A stretch of DNA of 64,000 bases from Candidatus Endomicrobiellum porotermitis (GCA_031289055.1 JAITQE010000016.1:1-64000); one strand, 5' to 3'. Counted from the first letter of the stretch, positions 1 to 9,678 are shown. Translations and numbers: made by a program. Notes: generated from the sequence alone by a model not told the origin.

Positions 1-1066
1 CTAGTAAATCCCGATAATCACTAACCGTCAATTTTATCTGGGGAACTTGTCCATTGGGCGAACTCGGATGTTGCGCTTCCATGTAAGCTTTCAAATGCTG
101 TCCGTTTAAATCGCGCATATGCTGGTAGTTAGCTGGGTCGCGGGCGTAGGCTAGCAGCTTGTCCTCGTAAAACATTTTTTGGCGGTCGTCTAGGTTTATT
201 CCAGCGTTGTCTTGCGAGCTAACTAAGCGTTGCCAAGCGGCAAGACCTTTGTTTATGCCCAAACTAAAAAGCTGTCGTGGCGTTAAGGCTTGCCTGTACG
301 CTTCTTCGGGCGTTCTTGCGTTTCTAGCTCGCTCTGCGCCAGCGGCTCGTTCGCTAGCTTCCTCTTTTCGTCTTCGCGATTGTTCTTCGTAGGCGTGTAT
401 TTTTATCTGTCCTACCAGTCTCTCGTAATGACGCCGCTCTGATGGTGAAATGTCTCGGCTAACGCTAGTCGGAAAAACGTCATTTATAAAATGGTCAACG
501 TCGCCGTGAAGAATTGCGTAGTGATTTCCTGGATTTTCTAAATATTTTTGAATGCGCGCAACAACTTCCGTCCGCCTTCTGTCGTGTTGCTCTAAAAGGG
601 GTTGCCTGTCTCCTTCCGCATAAGTATAAATCCTCTCAGCGAGGGTTGGAGCTATATCTTTAATCACGTCGTAGATTATAAGTGACGCAATCTGTCCCCC
701 AGCTCTTACAGGTTCAGGAGCGTCGTCGCCTCTGCCCGCCGCGACGGGACCCGGTATTGGGTCGGCGGCGTCCATCACTTCTTGCAATACTTCCGCAACA
801 TCATGCGCTTGCTTCGGCATCATATGCACAAGTTGCGTTAGCATTATGTCGTTCAACGCGTCAATATCCCTCCCCCGCACTGCTTCTATTGCTTCGGGCG
901 CGCCTAAAATTCGTTGTAGCGGTTGGATAAACTCTTCGTCTCCAATCCTCTTTTCATTTAATCTGCGCTCTAACTCGGTACGAAATTCTTCCAGCTCCCA
1001 CCACGCGTTTGCCCCCGAACTGAAACTTAAAAAAATGATTAAACATAATGCGATAATCCTTTTCAT
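1..1066 (-). CDS. Secreted protein of unknown function, C-terminus cut by window edge
   Basis: An open frame runs from an ATG at 1066 down to base 1 without a stop, about 355 codons. The N-terminus (MKRIIALCLIIFLSF, then an ANA-type site near residue 21) is a clear Sec signal peptide, so the product is exported. The mature part is rich in charged helix-forming residues and I do not recognise a family. Base composition is odd: several 60-base lines exceed 60% G+C (42 of 60 in 721-780) against roughly a third in neighbouring genes. A purine-rich ribosome site precedes the ATG. A 14-codon leader ORF (1063-1107) with its own ribosome site ends in an ATGA overlap with this start, which suggests coupled translation. 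The gene may be acquired or specialised; function is unknown. Confidence 0.75.
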   Translation of the reverse strand, partial: MKRIIALCLIIFLSFSSGANAWWELEEFRTELERRLNEKRIGDEEFIQPLQRILGAPEAIEAVRGRDIDALNDIMLTQLVHMMPKQAHDVAEVLQEVMDAADPIPGPVAAGRGDDAPEPVRAGGQIASLIIYDVIKDIAPTLAERIYTYAEGDRQPLLEQHDRRRTEVVARIQKYLENPGNHYAILHGDVDHFINDVFPTSVSRDISPSERRHYERLVGQIKIHAYEEQSRRRKEEASERAAGAERARNARTPEEAYRQALTPRQLFSLGINKGLAAWQRLVSSQDNAGINLDDRQKMFYEDKLLAYARDPANYQHMRDLNGQHLKAYMEAQHPSSPNGQVPQIKLTVSDYRDLL

Positions 1067-1305
1067 TTCATTCCCCCTTCTTTTTTTGGACTAGCGACCA
1101 ACTTCATTCTTCTTTCCTTTGAAGAAAAAATAAAACTTTACTAAATCAATTCTCTGCGGCAAACCTAATTGCTATTTAAAACCCAGCTAAGCCTCTTTTA
1201 ACGCTATGTTTCTAAAGCTAAGACCCATCCTCCAACGCAGGCAAGAAAAAACTTATCCGTATTGTATATTACTAATTTGCAAAAATCAAAAATAAATTTT
1301 TAAAG

Positions 1306-4300
1306 TTATAAATCTTTTTCTTTCAGCTCCGCGTCACTATAGTCCGCCATTCTTTTATCAGGCCTGCCTGCGCTTTTACGAAAGAAGCGTCTAATTTTAT
1401 CCATATACTCAAATATTGACGGGATCACTATCAACGTAAGTATTGTAGAGCTTATTACTCCGCCGATAACGACAATACCCATACCTCTTCTAAAATGACC
1501 TACTTCGCTAAGACCCAAAGCAGTAGGAAGCATTCCCGCAATAAGAGCAAAAGAAGTCATAAGTATAGGGCGAAATCTTATGTTTCCCGCTTTTATTATT
1601 GAATCGTCTATATCCAACCCCGCTCTCATTTGTTGTTGAGCATAGTCAACCAAAAGAATAGAATTCTTTGCCACAATTCCAAGCAACATTATCATGCCTA
1701 TCATTGTAAACATGTCTATAGGCTGACGAGATATCAACAAGGCAATAATCCCGCCGATAATTGCAAGAGGAAGAGCCGTCATAATTGTAAAGGGCGTTAT
1801 TACAGATTCATATAAACTTGCAAGAACCATAAATATGAACGCTATTGAAAGAGCGCCGGCTATTATTATGCTCTTAAACATATCTTTCATATCTTCGGCA
1901 TTGCCCGATAAATTCAAAACTATATTTTTATATTTATCAGAATTTTGAGGGTCGGACTTCAATTCGTTAAATATCATTACCGCGTCTTTTTGTATTTCGC
2001 CTATCGCTCCGCCTGAAGCGACGTTTCCTTCAACAGTAACGTAACGAGTTCTGTCTTTTCTAAATATCTGCGTCGGACCTGCCGACAACTTTGTATAAGC
2101 TACATTTTTAAGCCTTATAAGTTTATTATTAACATTATTTACATATATAGAGTCAAAACTCTTGGCGATATCTTTTTCGCTATCTTCGTATTGAACTCTT
2201 ATATCGTACTCAAGACCATGCTCTCTGTACTTGCCAGCTAAAGCTCCATCAATCATAGCCCTTACTTCGCTTCCTACAATCACGGAGCTTACGCCGTACT
2301 TTTCCATTTTCTTGGTGTCCAGCTCAATACGGACTTCAGGTTTTCCGGGCTTATAATTGGAATGTACGTCAACAAACTTCGGAATACCTCTATATCTCTT
2401 AATAAGCTGTTGCGCCGCGCCATACAATACGTCAATATTTGCGCCTCTAAGCTCAACTACAAACTCACTTTGGTTTCCTCCGCCAAGCGACCGCCTTACT
2501 ATTGAAATTTCAAGTTCATTACCGTATTTATCGTTTAGCGCTTTTCTCAAATAATCTTTCATTTCTGAAGTAGTGCGCGTTCTCTTAACAGAACTTTCTA
2601 ACTTTTCTTTTTCGCCAAACAACTTTGTAATAAAGGCACTCTTAGATTCATTTGGAACCATTTTGACATAAATACTTGCATGATTAGAGAGGTTAGAAAA
2701 CATATCGCCTCCCCCTATGGTTGAAGAAACAAGCTCAATATCGGAATCGCTCATAACTATATCTTCTATATCTCTGGCATATTTATCCATTTGATCCAAT
2801 GAAGTTCCCGGCTCTGCGGTTAAGTTAATATTAAACTCGCCCCATTCCGAAGCAGGCATAAATGTTGTCTTAATGTACTTTTTTGCTATGCCTATAGTGG
2901 AAATAAAAACAATCAAAGAAATAATTAATGTCGCAAATTTCCAACTTAATATAAAATGTCTTTGTTTACCAGCCAATTTAACAGGAATATTTAACACATC
3001 TTTTTTGACTATAAACGTTATGAGAACCTTATATATATCTTCACAAAAAGCAAAGACCGAGTTAAACCAATCCACAGTAACCCGTCTGAAAATTTTTACA
3101 ACAAAGTCGCCGATTTGTTTGAATTTTGACTTTTTGTCGGCTTTAGCTTTATCGTGGTCAGGAATAATGTAAGCTGAAAGCATAGGAGCTATTGTTAAAG
3201 CGTCTATAACAGAAATAATCATTGCAAATACTACGGTTAATCCGAATTCTTTAAAAAACCTTCCCATTATTCCGCTTAAAAAAGCAACTGGCAAGAACAC
3301 TGCTATAACTGTGCTTGTTGTGGCTATAACGGCCAAAGTAACTTCATTAGTACCGTCAATTGCTGACTTTATTGGGTTTGACCCTTCTTCATAATGCCTA
3401 AAAATATTTTCGCAGACGACAATAGCATCGTCGATCAGCAAACCTACGGCAAGAGATAAAGACATTAAAGAAAGCACATTCAAGCTAAAATCGAAAGCAT
3501 ACATAAACACAAAAGAGCCTATCAAGCTATTGGGCAAAGCCAAAGCCGTTATAAGAGTAGAACGCCAGCTTCCCAAAAAGAAATAAACCACAACTATTGC
3601 AAGAAAAATGCCTTCTATTATTGTAGACCTTACGTCTTCAATATTCATTCTTACGCCGCGCGCTTGATCGGAAATAAGCGTAAGCTTAGGACTGCCGTTA
3701 TATTTTTTATATTTTTCGTTGGCTTGAGCCATTCCTTTTATTATTCCATCGGAGACAGCCACATCGTTTCCTTTAGCCTGTCTGTAAACCGCAAGCAAGA
3801 GAGACGGTTGATATATTATTTCGCCGTTTTCTTTGGTATCAAGCCTTGCTCTTGAAACTTCCGAAACTACGCCGTCGCTAACTTTTGCAACGTCTTTCAC
3901 GACAACAGGCTTATCGTTGCCCATGAAATTTACTACTACATCGTTTATCTGCTCTACAGATTTAAACTCGCCCATAGTTCTAAAAGATATTTCTTTACTA
4001 CCTCTATTTACTTTTCCTGCTGGGATATTTAAAGCGTTAGACTTAATTCTAGTAGCCAAAGCGGTAAGAGTCAGCTCATGTTCTTTAAGTTTTCTCCTGT
4101 CAGCGTTTATGTGAATTTCTCTTTTGGAGCCGCCTATTATGTTTACCTGAGAAACTCCCGAAACCTGCGCTAAATCTTTTGAAACTATATCATCTGCAAA
4201 GTCATACAATTCTTTCGGTCTCATGCCTTCGGATTTCAAGCTCAACATTACTATAGGCATTGAGTTCATATCCACTTTTATTATCAAAGGAGCGTCTATA

Positions 4301-4665
4301 TCTTCAGGCAAATCATTTCTTATCCGCCCTATTTTATCTCTTACCTCTTGAGCCGCAACATCTGGATTTTTTGTAAGTTCAAACTCGCCGAAAACTATTG
4401 AAACGTTATCTTGATTTGTGGAATAAGAATGTTTAAGACCAGCTACTCCGCTCAAAGCGTCTTCAACAGGCTTTGTAACAAGCTGCTCAATTTCCGCAAC
4501 GCCCGCTCCTTTATAAGTTGTAACTATAACCACGTAAGGAAATTCAACATCAGGAAACATTCTTACGCTTAGCTTGCTCAAAGAAACAAACCCTAAAATA
4601 ATAAGCGTCATAAGTAAAGCGAAAATAAAAGTCGGACGTTTAATTGATAATCTTGCCAAATTCAT
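1306..4665 (-). CDS. RND-family efflux transporter (AcrB/HAE1-like permease)
   Basis: This is a proton-driven inner-membrane pump of the resistance-nodulation-division family, which exports drugs, lipids or other amphiphiles through a TolC-type channel. At 1119 residues it has the usual size. The N-terminus has the typical start followed by a first membrane helix and a porter segment (FPDVEFPYVVIVTTYKGAG). The paired acidic residues of TM4 are present at D412-D413 in GLLIDDAIVVCEN, as in proton-coupled RND pumps. The two-fold pattern of six-helix blocks and large periplasmic loops is evident. It lies 31 bases downstream of the TolC-like gene, in the same direction. A periplasmic adaptor gene, normally found beside these two, is absent, so the adaptor must lie elsewhere or be lost. 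Substrate cannot be inferred. Confidence 0.93.
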   Translation of the reverse strand: MNLARLSIKRPTFIFALLMTLIILGFVSLSKLSVRMFPDVEFPYVVIVTTYKGAGVAEIEQLVTKPVEDALSGVAGLKHSYSTNQDNVSIVFGEFELTKNPDVAAQEVRDKIGRIRNDLPEDIDAPLIIKVDMNSMPIVMLSLKSEGMRPKELYDFADDIVSKDLAQVSGVSQVNIIGGSKREIHINADRRKLKEHELTLTALATRIKSNALNIPAGKVNRGSKEISFRTMGEFKSVEQINDVVVNFMGNDKPVVVKDVAKVSDGVVSEVSRARLDTKENGEIIYQPSLLLAVYRQAKGNDVAVSDGIIKGMAQANEKYKKYNGSPKLTLISDQARGVRMNIEDVRSTIIEGIFLAIVVVYFFLGSWRSTLITALALPNSLIGSFVFMYAFDFSLNVLSLMSLSLAVGLLIDDAIVVCENIFRHYEEGSNPIKSAIDGTNEVTLAVIATTSTVIAVFLPVAFLSGIMGRFFKEFGLTVVFAMIISVIDALTIAPMLSAYIIPDHDKAKADKKSKFKQIGDFVVKIFRRVTVDWFNSVFAFCEDIYKVLITFIVKKDVLNIPVKLAGKQRHFILSWKFATLIISLIVFISTIGIAKKYIKTTFMPASEWGEFNINLTAEPGTSLDQMDKYARDIEDIVMSDSDIELVSSTIGGGDMFSNLSNHASIYVKMVPNESKSAFITKLFGEKEKLESSVKRTRTTSEMKDYLRKALNDKYGNELEISIVRRSLGGGNQSEFVVELRGANIDVLYGAAQQLIKRYRGIPKFVDVHSNYKPGKPEVRIELDTKKMEKYGVSSVIVGSEVRAMIDGALAGKYREHGLEYDIRVQYEDSEKDIAKSFDSIYVNNVNNKLIRLKNVAYTKLSAGPTQIFRKDRTRYVTVEGNVASGGAIGEIQKDAVMIFNELKSDPQNSDKYKNIVLNLSGNAEDMKDMFKSIIIAGALSIAFIFMVLASLYESVITPFTIMTALPLAIIGGIIALLISRQPIDMFTMIGMIMLLGIVAKNSILLVDYAQQQMRAGLDIDDSIIKAGNIRFRPILMTSFALIAGMLPTALGLSEVGHFRRGMGIVVIGGVISSTILTLIVIPSIFEYMDKIRRFFRKSAGRPDKRMADYSDAELKEKDL

Positions 4666-4696
4666 AACTTTCTACCTTGTATTTTTTATTTTTAAA

Positions 4697-6142
4697 TTAA
4701 AAAACTTCGTTAACGCCGCTGTAAAAAGCTTTTGCTTGCTCATTTATTTGAATAAGCTCCAGTATGCCTTTAAAAACATTAAGAGCGGCAGAGTCCAAAT
4801 CTTCTTCGCTCTTCAAAACCATATACGTAGTAGCTCTTCCTTTTTTTAAAAGACTTCTGTCTTCTTCGTAACGCTGCTTTTGTATTTTTTCAACTTCAAC
4901 GGCAAGGTCCATCCTTATTCTTGCATTATTCCAATTGTCAACCAACTGAATCCAATCGTTGTTTTCTTTTACAACTGCGCTTTCAGCCGCTGTCTGGGCA
5001 GAAACTCTTGCGGCTTCATAACCTTTATCTATGGCTTTTCTAAGTTTAAAGTCTAACGGCAGAGCATATTTCAAACCTAAGGAATAGGACGGTCTGTCGC
5101 CGTTTTTTACATGATCAAAAGATTTGCCTGAAGATTGTTCAACGCCGTTAACGGAATATTTACCTTCTAAAATCAACTCAGCCCCTCGGCTTCTTTGAGA
5201 CGCTTCTTGGTCATACAAAGCGGTATTTATGTCTTCCAAAGCCGCAAGAACGTCAGCTCTTGCGCCTTTCTTTGTAAGAGTCCTGTCAATTTTAAACGAA
5301 TTACCCTTATCTTCAAATTTCTCAACGTCATACCTTACTCTATCGTCTTTAATATTTAAGAACTGGTTAAACGTTCTGTTGTCTCTATTTTCGTCTTCAT
5401 AAGCAAGTTTTAAATTCAATTCGCCAGACTTTACCGCCGCCTGCGCCTGAAGCAAATCGGATCTCTCAGCCAAATCCATATTGTATCTTCTTTGATTCCA
5501 GTACAAAAGCCTTTTTTTTCTGTCAAACGATACTTTTCTAAAATCTATTACAGTTCTTGCATAGGACAAGTTCCAATAAGATATTTTCGCATCTAATAAA
5601 AGTTTTTGTTTTTTACATTCCAATAAATACAGGGCTGATTTTGCGCTTGCTTTTTGTTTGGCAAGGATTGCTTTTGTAGAGCCGCCGTTTATATCTTTCC
5701 ACAGAGACTGCTGCACTCTGACAAAAGGAGCGACATCGCTTACGTTATAGCGAGGCTCGCCAAGCGCCCCGCCGGAAACATAATCATAAGTCCCATAAAT
5801 CCCATTAATTCCTAAAGAAAATTGCGTTCCGGTTCCAAATTGTTTATTTAGAGACGCGTCGTAATTCCAATTTGACGCTTCATTAAATTTGGCAAGCTGA
5901 TTATAAGGTCTACCGCTTTTATCATCGCTGTAACTTACGCCCACGCTAAGAGAATATGCGTACACCATTTCTATCTCGGCAAGTTTGCCTTTTACCGCGT
6001 CAATACTTGCTTGAATGGATTTCAAATCGCTATTATTTTTAGCAACCATATTCAGATAGCCGTCAATTGTTAACATCTCTCCGTAAGCAAAACTTGCAGC
6101 AAAACAAAATGTAAAAACAAACAAGAATCTAAACTTCTTCAT
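4697..6142 (-). CDS. TolC-family outer-membrane efflux protein
   Basis: The product is a 481-residue outer-membrane channel of the OEP/TolC family. Residues 1-21 form a signal peptide (MKKFRFLFVFTFCFAASFAYG). The remainder has the two-fold repeat of long amphipathic helices with periodic Ala, Glu and Leu that build the periplasmic alpha-barrel, including stretches such as RSDLLQAQAAVKSGELNLK and a matching second half near residues 380-470. It is the promoter-proximal gene of a pair with the RND pump. Together they should form two parts of a tripartite exporter. Length and domain order are normal and the frame is intact. Confidence 0.88.
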   Translation of the reverse strand: MKKFRFLFVFTFCFAASFAYGEMLTIDGYLNMVAKNNSDLKSIQASIDAVKGKLAEIEMVYAYSLSVGVSYSDDKSGRPYNQLAKFNEASNWNYDASLNKQFGTGTQFSLGINGIYGTYDYVSGGALGEPRYNVSDVAPFVRVQQSLWKDINGGSTKAILAKQKASAKSALYLLECKKQKLLLDAKISYWNLSYARTVIDFRKVSFDRKKRLLYWNQRRYNMDLAERSDLLQAQAAVKSGELNLKLAYEDENRDNRTFNQFLNIKDDRVRYDVEKFEDKGNSFKIDRTLTKKGARADVLAALEDINTALYDQEASQRSRGAELILEGKYSVNGVEQSSGKSFDHVKNGDRPSYSLGLKYALPLDFKLRKAIDKGYEAARVSAQTAAESAVVKENNDWIQLVDNWNNARIRMDLAVEVEKIQKQRYEEDRSLLKKGRATTYMVLKSEEDLDSAALNVFKGILELIQINEQAKAFYSGVNEVF

Positions 6143-6178
6143 AAAAAATTTTCTCCAATAATTATCTTGCGCTCTTAG

Positions 6179-7558
6179 CTACGCAAGCTCCAACAAAACA
6201 ATAGTTTCCGCATGGTATGTCTGCGGAAACATATCAACCGGAACAATCTGTTTGACCTTATATATAGTACACCTTTCAATTATAATTTGCAAATCTCTAG
6301 CAAGAGTAGAAGGATTGCAAGAAACGTAAACTATTCTCTTAGCATTTGAGTCCAACAAGAAATTTATAACGTCTTTAGTAAGACCGCTCCGCGGAGGATC
6401 TACAATTATAACGTCAAATGTTGACCCGTTTTCGCTAACCCATTGCTCTGCGGTCATTGCGTAGAATTCAGCGTTAGAAATATTATTTGCCGTAGCATTT
6501 TCTTTGGCGTTTTCAATAGCCTGCTCAACCTGTTCTATTCCAACGATCTTTTTTACATTATGAGCCATAGAAATGCCGATTGCGCCCGTACCGCAGTATA
6601 AATCAAGCAAAACGTATTCTTTGGACGGGCTTAGCAGCTTCAAAACCTCATTATACAAAACTTCCGCTCCTTTTGAATTTGTTTGGAAAAAGGAAAACGG
6701 CGAGATGTTGAAAAAATAATCTTTTCCACCGACGGTAAGTTTTTCTGTAATGTACGGCTTCCCATACGCAAGAGTAGTCCTATCAGATACCACAGCATCC
6801 GACTTTCTTCCGTTTATCGTCAAATAAACGCTGTCTACGAACTCTGCTAGTTCTTTTACAAGAGGCTCTAAAAACAACTGCTCTTGATCGGTATTATTTG
6901 TAACTATATTTATAAGGAATTGATTATTGTTTGCGGCTTTGCGCAAAACTAAATGTCTAAAAAATCCTTCATGCGTCTTATTTTTATACGCCGGAATATT
7001 ATTTTTATTAGCAAAAATTTTCACTGTTTCCGCCGCACGTAAAAAATCTTTATCCGCTATAAAACACGGAGGAACAGATATATATTTATTGAAGCTTCCT
7101 CTGCGGTGAAGCCCTAAATACGTTTTAAAATCGCCATCGACCAAACCGTCTTTATAAGAGTTAAAAAAACTAAATTCCATCTTGTTTCTGTAAAACCATA
7201 TGTTTGGACTTGTTAAAATTTCAGAAATATTAACGCCTGTGAAATCTAAAAGTTCCGAAACATACGCTTGTTTATATTTGATTTGATTTTCATACGAAAT
7301 ATTTTGAAAAGAACAACCGCCGCATAGCCCAAAAGACGGACATAGAGGAAACGTCCTTTCGGAAGACTTAGAAGTAATTTCTTTTACTAATCCTTCCCTA
7401 AACGACTTTTTATCCCTTATCACCGACACGTCTGCGCGTTCATTGGGAAGAAGTCCTTCGGCAAACAACGCAATTCCGTCATCGCATCTGCAAAGAGATC
7501 TTCCTGGAAAAACAATTTTTTCGCATATTACAGTTATAATTTTATTTTTTAAAGACAT
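6179..7558 (-). CDS. rlmD: RlmD/TrmA-family RNA (uracil-5-)-methyltransferase
   Basis: The 459-residue protein is an SAM-dependent RNA m5U methyltransferase of the TrmA/RumA family, most likely acting on 23S rRNA. An N-terminal TRAM-like segment is followed by the iron-sulfur motif CPSFGLCGGCSF near residues 72-83, a central domain, and a Rossmann catalytic domain with QTNSKGAEVLYN, the SAM-binding LLDLYCGTGAIG, VDPPRSGL, and the catalytic cysteine in YVSCNPSTLARDL. All expected residues are present. The start ATG overlaps the end of a 38-codon ORF on the same strand. Distinguishing RlmD from RlmCD or TrmA by eye is not certain, but the Cys cluster favours RlmD-type enzymes. Confidence 0.88.
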   Translation of the reverse strand: MSLKNKIITVICEKIVFPGRSLCRCDDGIALFAEGLLPNERADVSVIRDKKSFREGLVKEITSKSSERTFPLCPSFGLCGGCSFQNISYENQIKYKQAYVSELLDFTGVNISEILTSPNIWFYRNKMEFSFFNSYKDGLVDGDFKTYLGLHRRGSFNKYISVPPCFIADKDFLRAAETVKIFANKNNIPAYKNKTHEGFFRHLVLRKAANNNQFLINIVTNNTDQEQLFLEPLVKELAEFVDSVYLTINGRKSDAVVSDRTTLAYGKPYITEKLTVGGKDYFFNISPFSFFQTNSKGAEVLYNEVLKLLSPSKEYVLLDLYCGTGAIGISMAHNVKKIVGIEQVEQAIENAKENATANNISNAEFYAMTAEQWVSENGSTFDVIIVDPPRSGLTKDVINFLLDSNAKRIVYVSCNPSTLARDLQIIIERCTIYKVKQIVPVDMFPQTYHAETIVLLELA

Positions 7559-7665
7559 GAACCCGTATCTTCTTTTAAAGTCTGAATTTCCTTCCTCGCG
7601 CTTTCCAAATCTACCAGCATCCGCTCAAAGTTCGCCAATCTTAACTTTAACTTTAAGTTTTTCAT
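7549..7665 (-). CDS. Possible small ORF upstream of rlmD (38 aa)
   Basis: A 38-codon frame begins MKNLKLKLRLANFERML and continues as a charged, probably helical segment (VDLESARKEIQTLKED). It ends ten bases into the downstream methyltransferase gene, so the two could be translationally coupled. No family is recognised. It could be a real coiled-coil microprotein, a leader peptide, or chance. No strong ribosome site stands out before its ATG. Confidence 0.25.
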   Translation of the reverse strand: MKNLKLKLRLANFERMLVDLESARKEIQTLKEDTGSCL

Positions 7666-7738
7666 AAAGCTTAGAGTTGTTTATAGTCCGAGCAATCTGC
7701 GCGACAAATACCGAAATATTTTTTGAATCCAAGCATCC

Positions 7739-8236
7739 TTATCTGTAGTTAACAAACTGAAGAGGCAATGAAAATGACGCTTCTTTTAGATATGCTATGA
7801 CTTGTTGCAAATCGTCTTTTTTAGAAGAAATAACTTTTACTTTTGAACCGTCTATTTGTGTTTGAACTTTTATTTTTGAATCTTTTATAAGTTTTACAAG
7901 CTCTTTTGCTTTATCCGTAGATAAACCAGAAATAATTTCCGCAGCCTGTCTTATGTATCCTTCAAAAGCTTTCTCTTGAGATTTATAATCAAGAGCTTTT
8001 ATTGAAACCCATCTCTTTGCAAAACGCCCCTCTAAGATGTCTTTCAATGCTTTCATTTTAAAATCGTCGTCGGCAACAAGAGTTATTTTTTTATCATTTT
8101 TGTTAAGTTCTATTGAAGATTTGCCTCCCTTAAAGTCAAATCTGTTCGCGAGCTCTTTTTGAGCTTGATTGACGGCGTTATCAACTTCCATCATATTTAC
8201 TTCGGAAACTATATCAAAAGAAAACTTATCAGCCAT
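7739..8236 (-). CDS. yajQ: YajQ family nucleotide-binding protein
   Basis: The protein has 165 residues, the normal length of the YajQ/UPF0234 family, and opens with the family signature of the form FDIVSEVNMMEVDNAVNQA. The segment RFDFKGGKSSIELNK and the C-terminal LPLQFVNYR are also characteristic. Family members have two ferredoxin-like folds, and some bind cyclic di-GMP or RNA. The cellular role in this organism is not known. It is a small cytoplasmic protein in a minus-strand run downstream of the cysteine desulfurase. Confidence 0.93.
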   Translation of the reverse strand: MADKFSFDIVSEVNMMEVDNAVNQAQKELANRFDFKGGKSSIELNKNDKKITLVADDDFKMKALKDILEGRFAKRWVSIKALDYKSQEKAFEGYIRQAAEIISGLSTDKAKELVKLIKDSKIKVQTQIDGSKVKVISSKKDDLQQVIAYLKEASFSLPLQFVNYR

Positions 8237-8275
8237 TCAATCCCCCACCCCGAAAATTCGTAATAAAATTATTCT

Positions 8276-8389
8276 TTATTTTCCCCGCCCGCTACTTTTT
8301 CCCGATATTATAATAATGTACGCAAAGAAAAATATAAACGCCGCCATAAACAAGTACGCCGGCCAATCTGACGCAAAATCAACGTACAT
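8276..8389 (-). CDS. Single-pass membrane microprotein, 37 aa
   Basis: A short frame with a very strong ribosome site (AGGAGG about six bases before the ATG at 8389) encodes 37 residues. It has a short polar start (MYVDFASDWPAY), one hydrophobic helix (LFMAAFIFFFAYIIIIS) and a basic Gly/Ser/Lys tail (GKSSGRGK). The layout predicts an inner-membrane peptide with the positive tail in the cytoplasm. It sits between the nifS/iscS-like gene and yajQ in the same direction. Shape and size recall FixQ/CcoQ-like subunits or small pump regulators, but no homology is claimed. The ribosome site and clean membrane profile make it more credible than most ORFs of this length. Confidence 0.6.
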   Translation of the reverse strand: MYVDFASDWPAYLFMAAFIFFFAYIIIISGKSSGRGK

Positions 8390-8481
8390 AGCTGCCCTCC
8401 TATTATTAGAAATACAGGAACTATTCTACTTTTTTTAACGTGCCTTCTCAAATATTTTTATTGCAGATAAGAGCGGAAGTT

Positions 8482-9669
8482 TCAACGCTTTTGATTCCAA
8501 ACAGGAGACATAGAGCGCAAGTCTGACACTATTTTCGGCAATACTTTAAGAACATACTCGACGTCTTCTTCAGTATTGTAACGCCCAAAAGAAAAACGTA
8601 TAGCGCCTTGAGCCGCGACAGGGTCTACGCGCATTGACGATAATACATGAGAAGGTTCTGACGAGCCTGAAGCGCACGCAGAACCTGTTGAAACAGCTAT
8701 GCCTTTCATGTCAAGCATAAGAAGCAACGCTTCCCCTTCTATATAGTTAAAACTTATATTTAAAATATTTGAGACCGCTCTCGCTCCGCTTCCATTCGCA
8801 GTTGCTTCAGGTATAACTTCCAAAATACCTTTTTTCAGCTTTTCCTTTAAACACAAAATATGTTTCTCATTATTTTCAATAGCGGCGTTAGATATTTCCA
8901 AAGCTTTCGCACAACCCACTATAGACGCGGTATTTTCTGTTCCAGGACGAAGTCCATTTTCGTGATGACCTCCAAACGTTATTGGAGATATTTTTACGCC
9001 TTTTTTAACGTATAAAACGCCTATACCTTTAGGTCCATTAAATTTGTGGGCAGACATAGCAAGCATATCGACGCCCAATTTTTTAACATCAAGACGAAGT
9101 TTGCCCGCAGTCTGAACGGCATCTGTATGAAAATATATTTTACTTTTTCTTGTTTCATTGATTTTCTTAAGCTCGTTAGCAATAATTTCTATAGGCTGAA
9201 TTGCGCCTACCTCGTTGTTGGCGTGCATTATGCTTACAAAAACGGTGTCTTCTTTTACGGCTTTTCTAAAATCCTCTACAGAAACAACGCCATCTTTATC
9301 CACGCCTAGATACGTAACTTCATATCCTATTTTTTCAAGATGCTTGCAAGAGTATAAAACAGCGTGATGCTCTATTCTTGTAGTGATAATATGTCCTTTT
9401 TTGCCATAAGCGTTTAACAAGCCAAATATCGCAATATTATCAGACTCGGTGCCGCAACCAGTAAACAATATTTCTTCAGGGCTTGCATTTAACAACTCCG
9501 CCACTTTCGCTCTTGAATTGTCAATAGCAGTTTTTGCCTGCCTGCCGAAAAAATGAAAACTTGAGGGATTGCCGTAAATATCCCTAAAATACGTCCGCAT
9601 TTCCTTTATAACTTCAGGGGCAACAGCAGTGGTAGAGCTATTGTCCAAATATACTTTTCTCTGTTTCAT
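8482..9669 (-). CDS. Cysteine desulfurase (NifS/IscS type)
   Basis: This PLP enzyme removes sulfur from cysteine and passes it as a persulfide to iron-sulfur cluster and thio-modification pathways. The 395-residue protein begins VYLDNSSTTAVAPEV, typical of class V aminotransferase-fold desulfurases. The PLP lysine is K209 in MSAHKFNGPKG and the catalytic cysteine is C332 in STGSACASGSSEPSH. A single desulfurase here would be needed to supply the clusters of the nearby hydrogenase. No iscU/nifU scaffold gene is adjacent. It follows mltG by a nine-base gap in the same direction. Confidence 0.94.
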   Translation of the reverse strand: MKQRKVYLDNSSTTAVAPEVIKEMRTYFRDIYGNPSSFHFFGRQAKTAIDNSRAKVAELLNASPEEILFTGCGTESDNIAIFGLLNAYGKKGHIITTRIEHHAVLYSCKHLEKIGYEVTYLGVDKDGVVSVEDFRKAVKEDTVFVSIMHANNEVGAIQPIEIIANELKKINETRKSKIYFHTDAVQTAGKLRLDVKKLGVDMLAMSAHKFNGPKGIGVLYVKKGVKISPITFGGHHENGLRPGTENTASIVGCAKALEISNAAIENNEKHILCLKEKLKKGILEVIPEATANGSGARAVSNILNISFNYIEGEALLLMLDMKGIAVSTGSACASGSSEPSHVLSSMRVDPVAAQGAIRFSFGRYNTEEDVEYVLKVLPKIVSDLRSMSPVWNQKR

Positions 9670-9678
9670 GCCAAATTC

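Noticed and set aside
2873-4849. Plus-strand ORFs of 60-100 codons opposite the RND pump gene
   Set aside because: They are antisense shadows of a well-supported gene, with no family features or ribosome sites.
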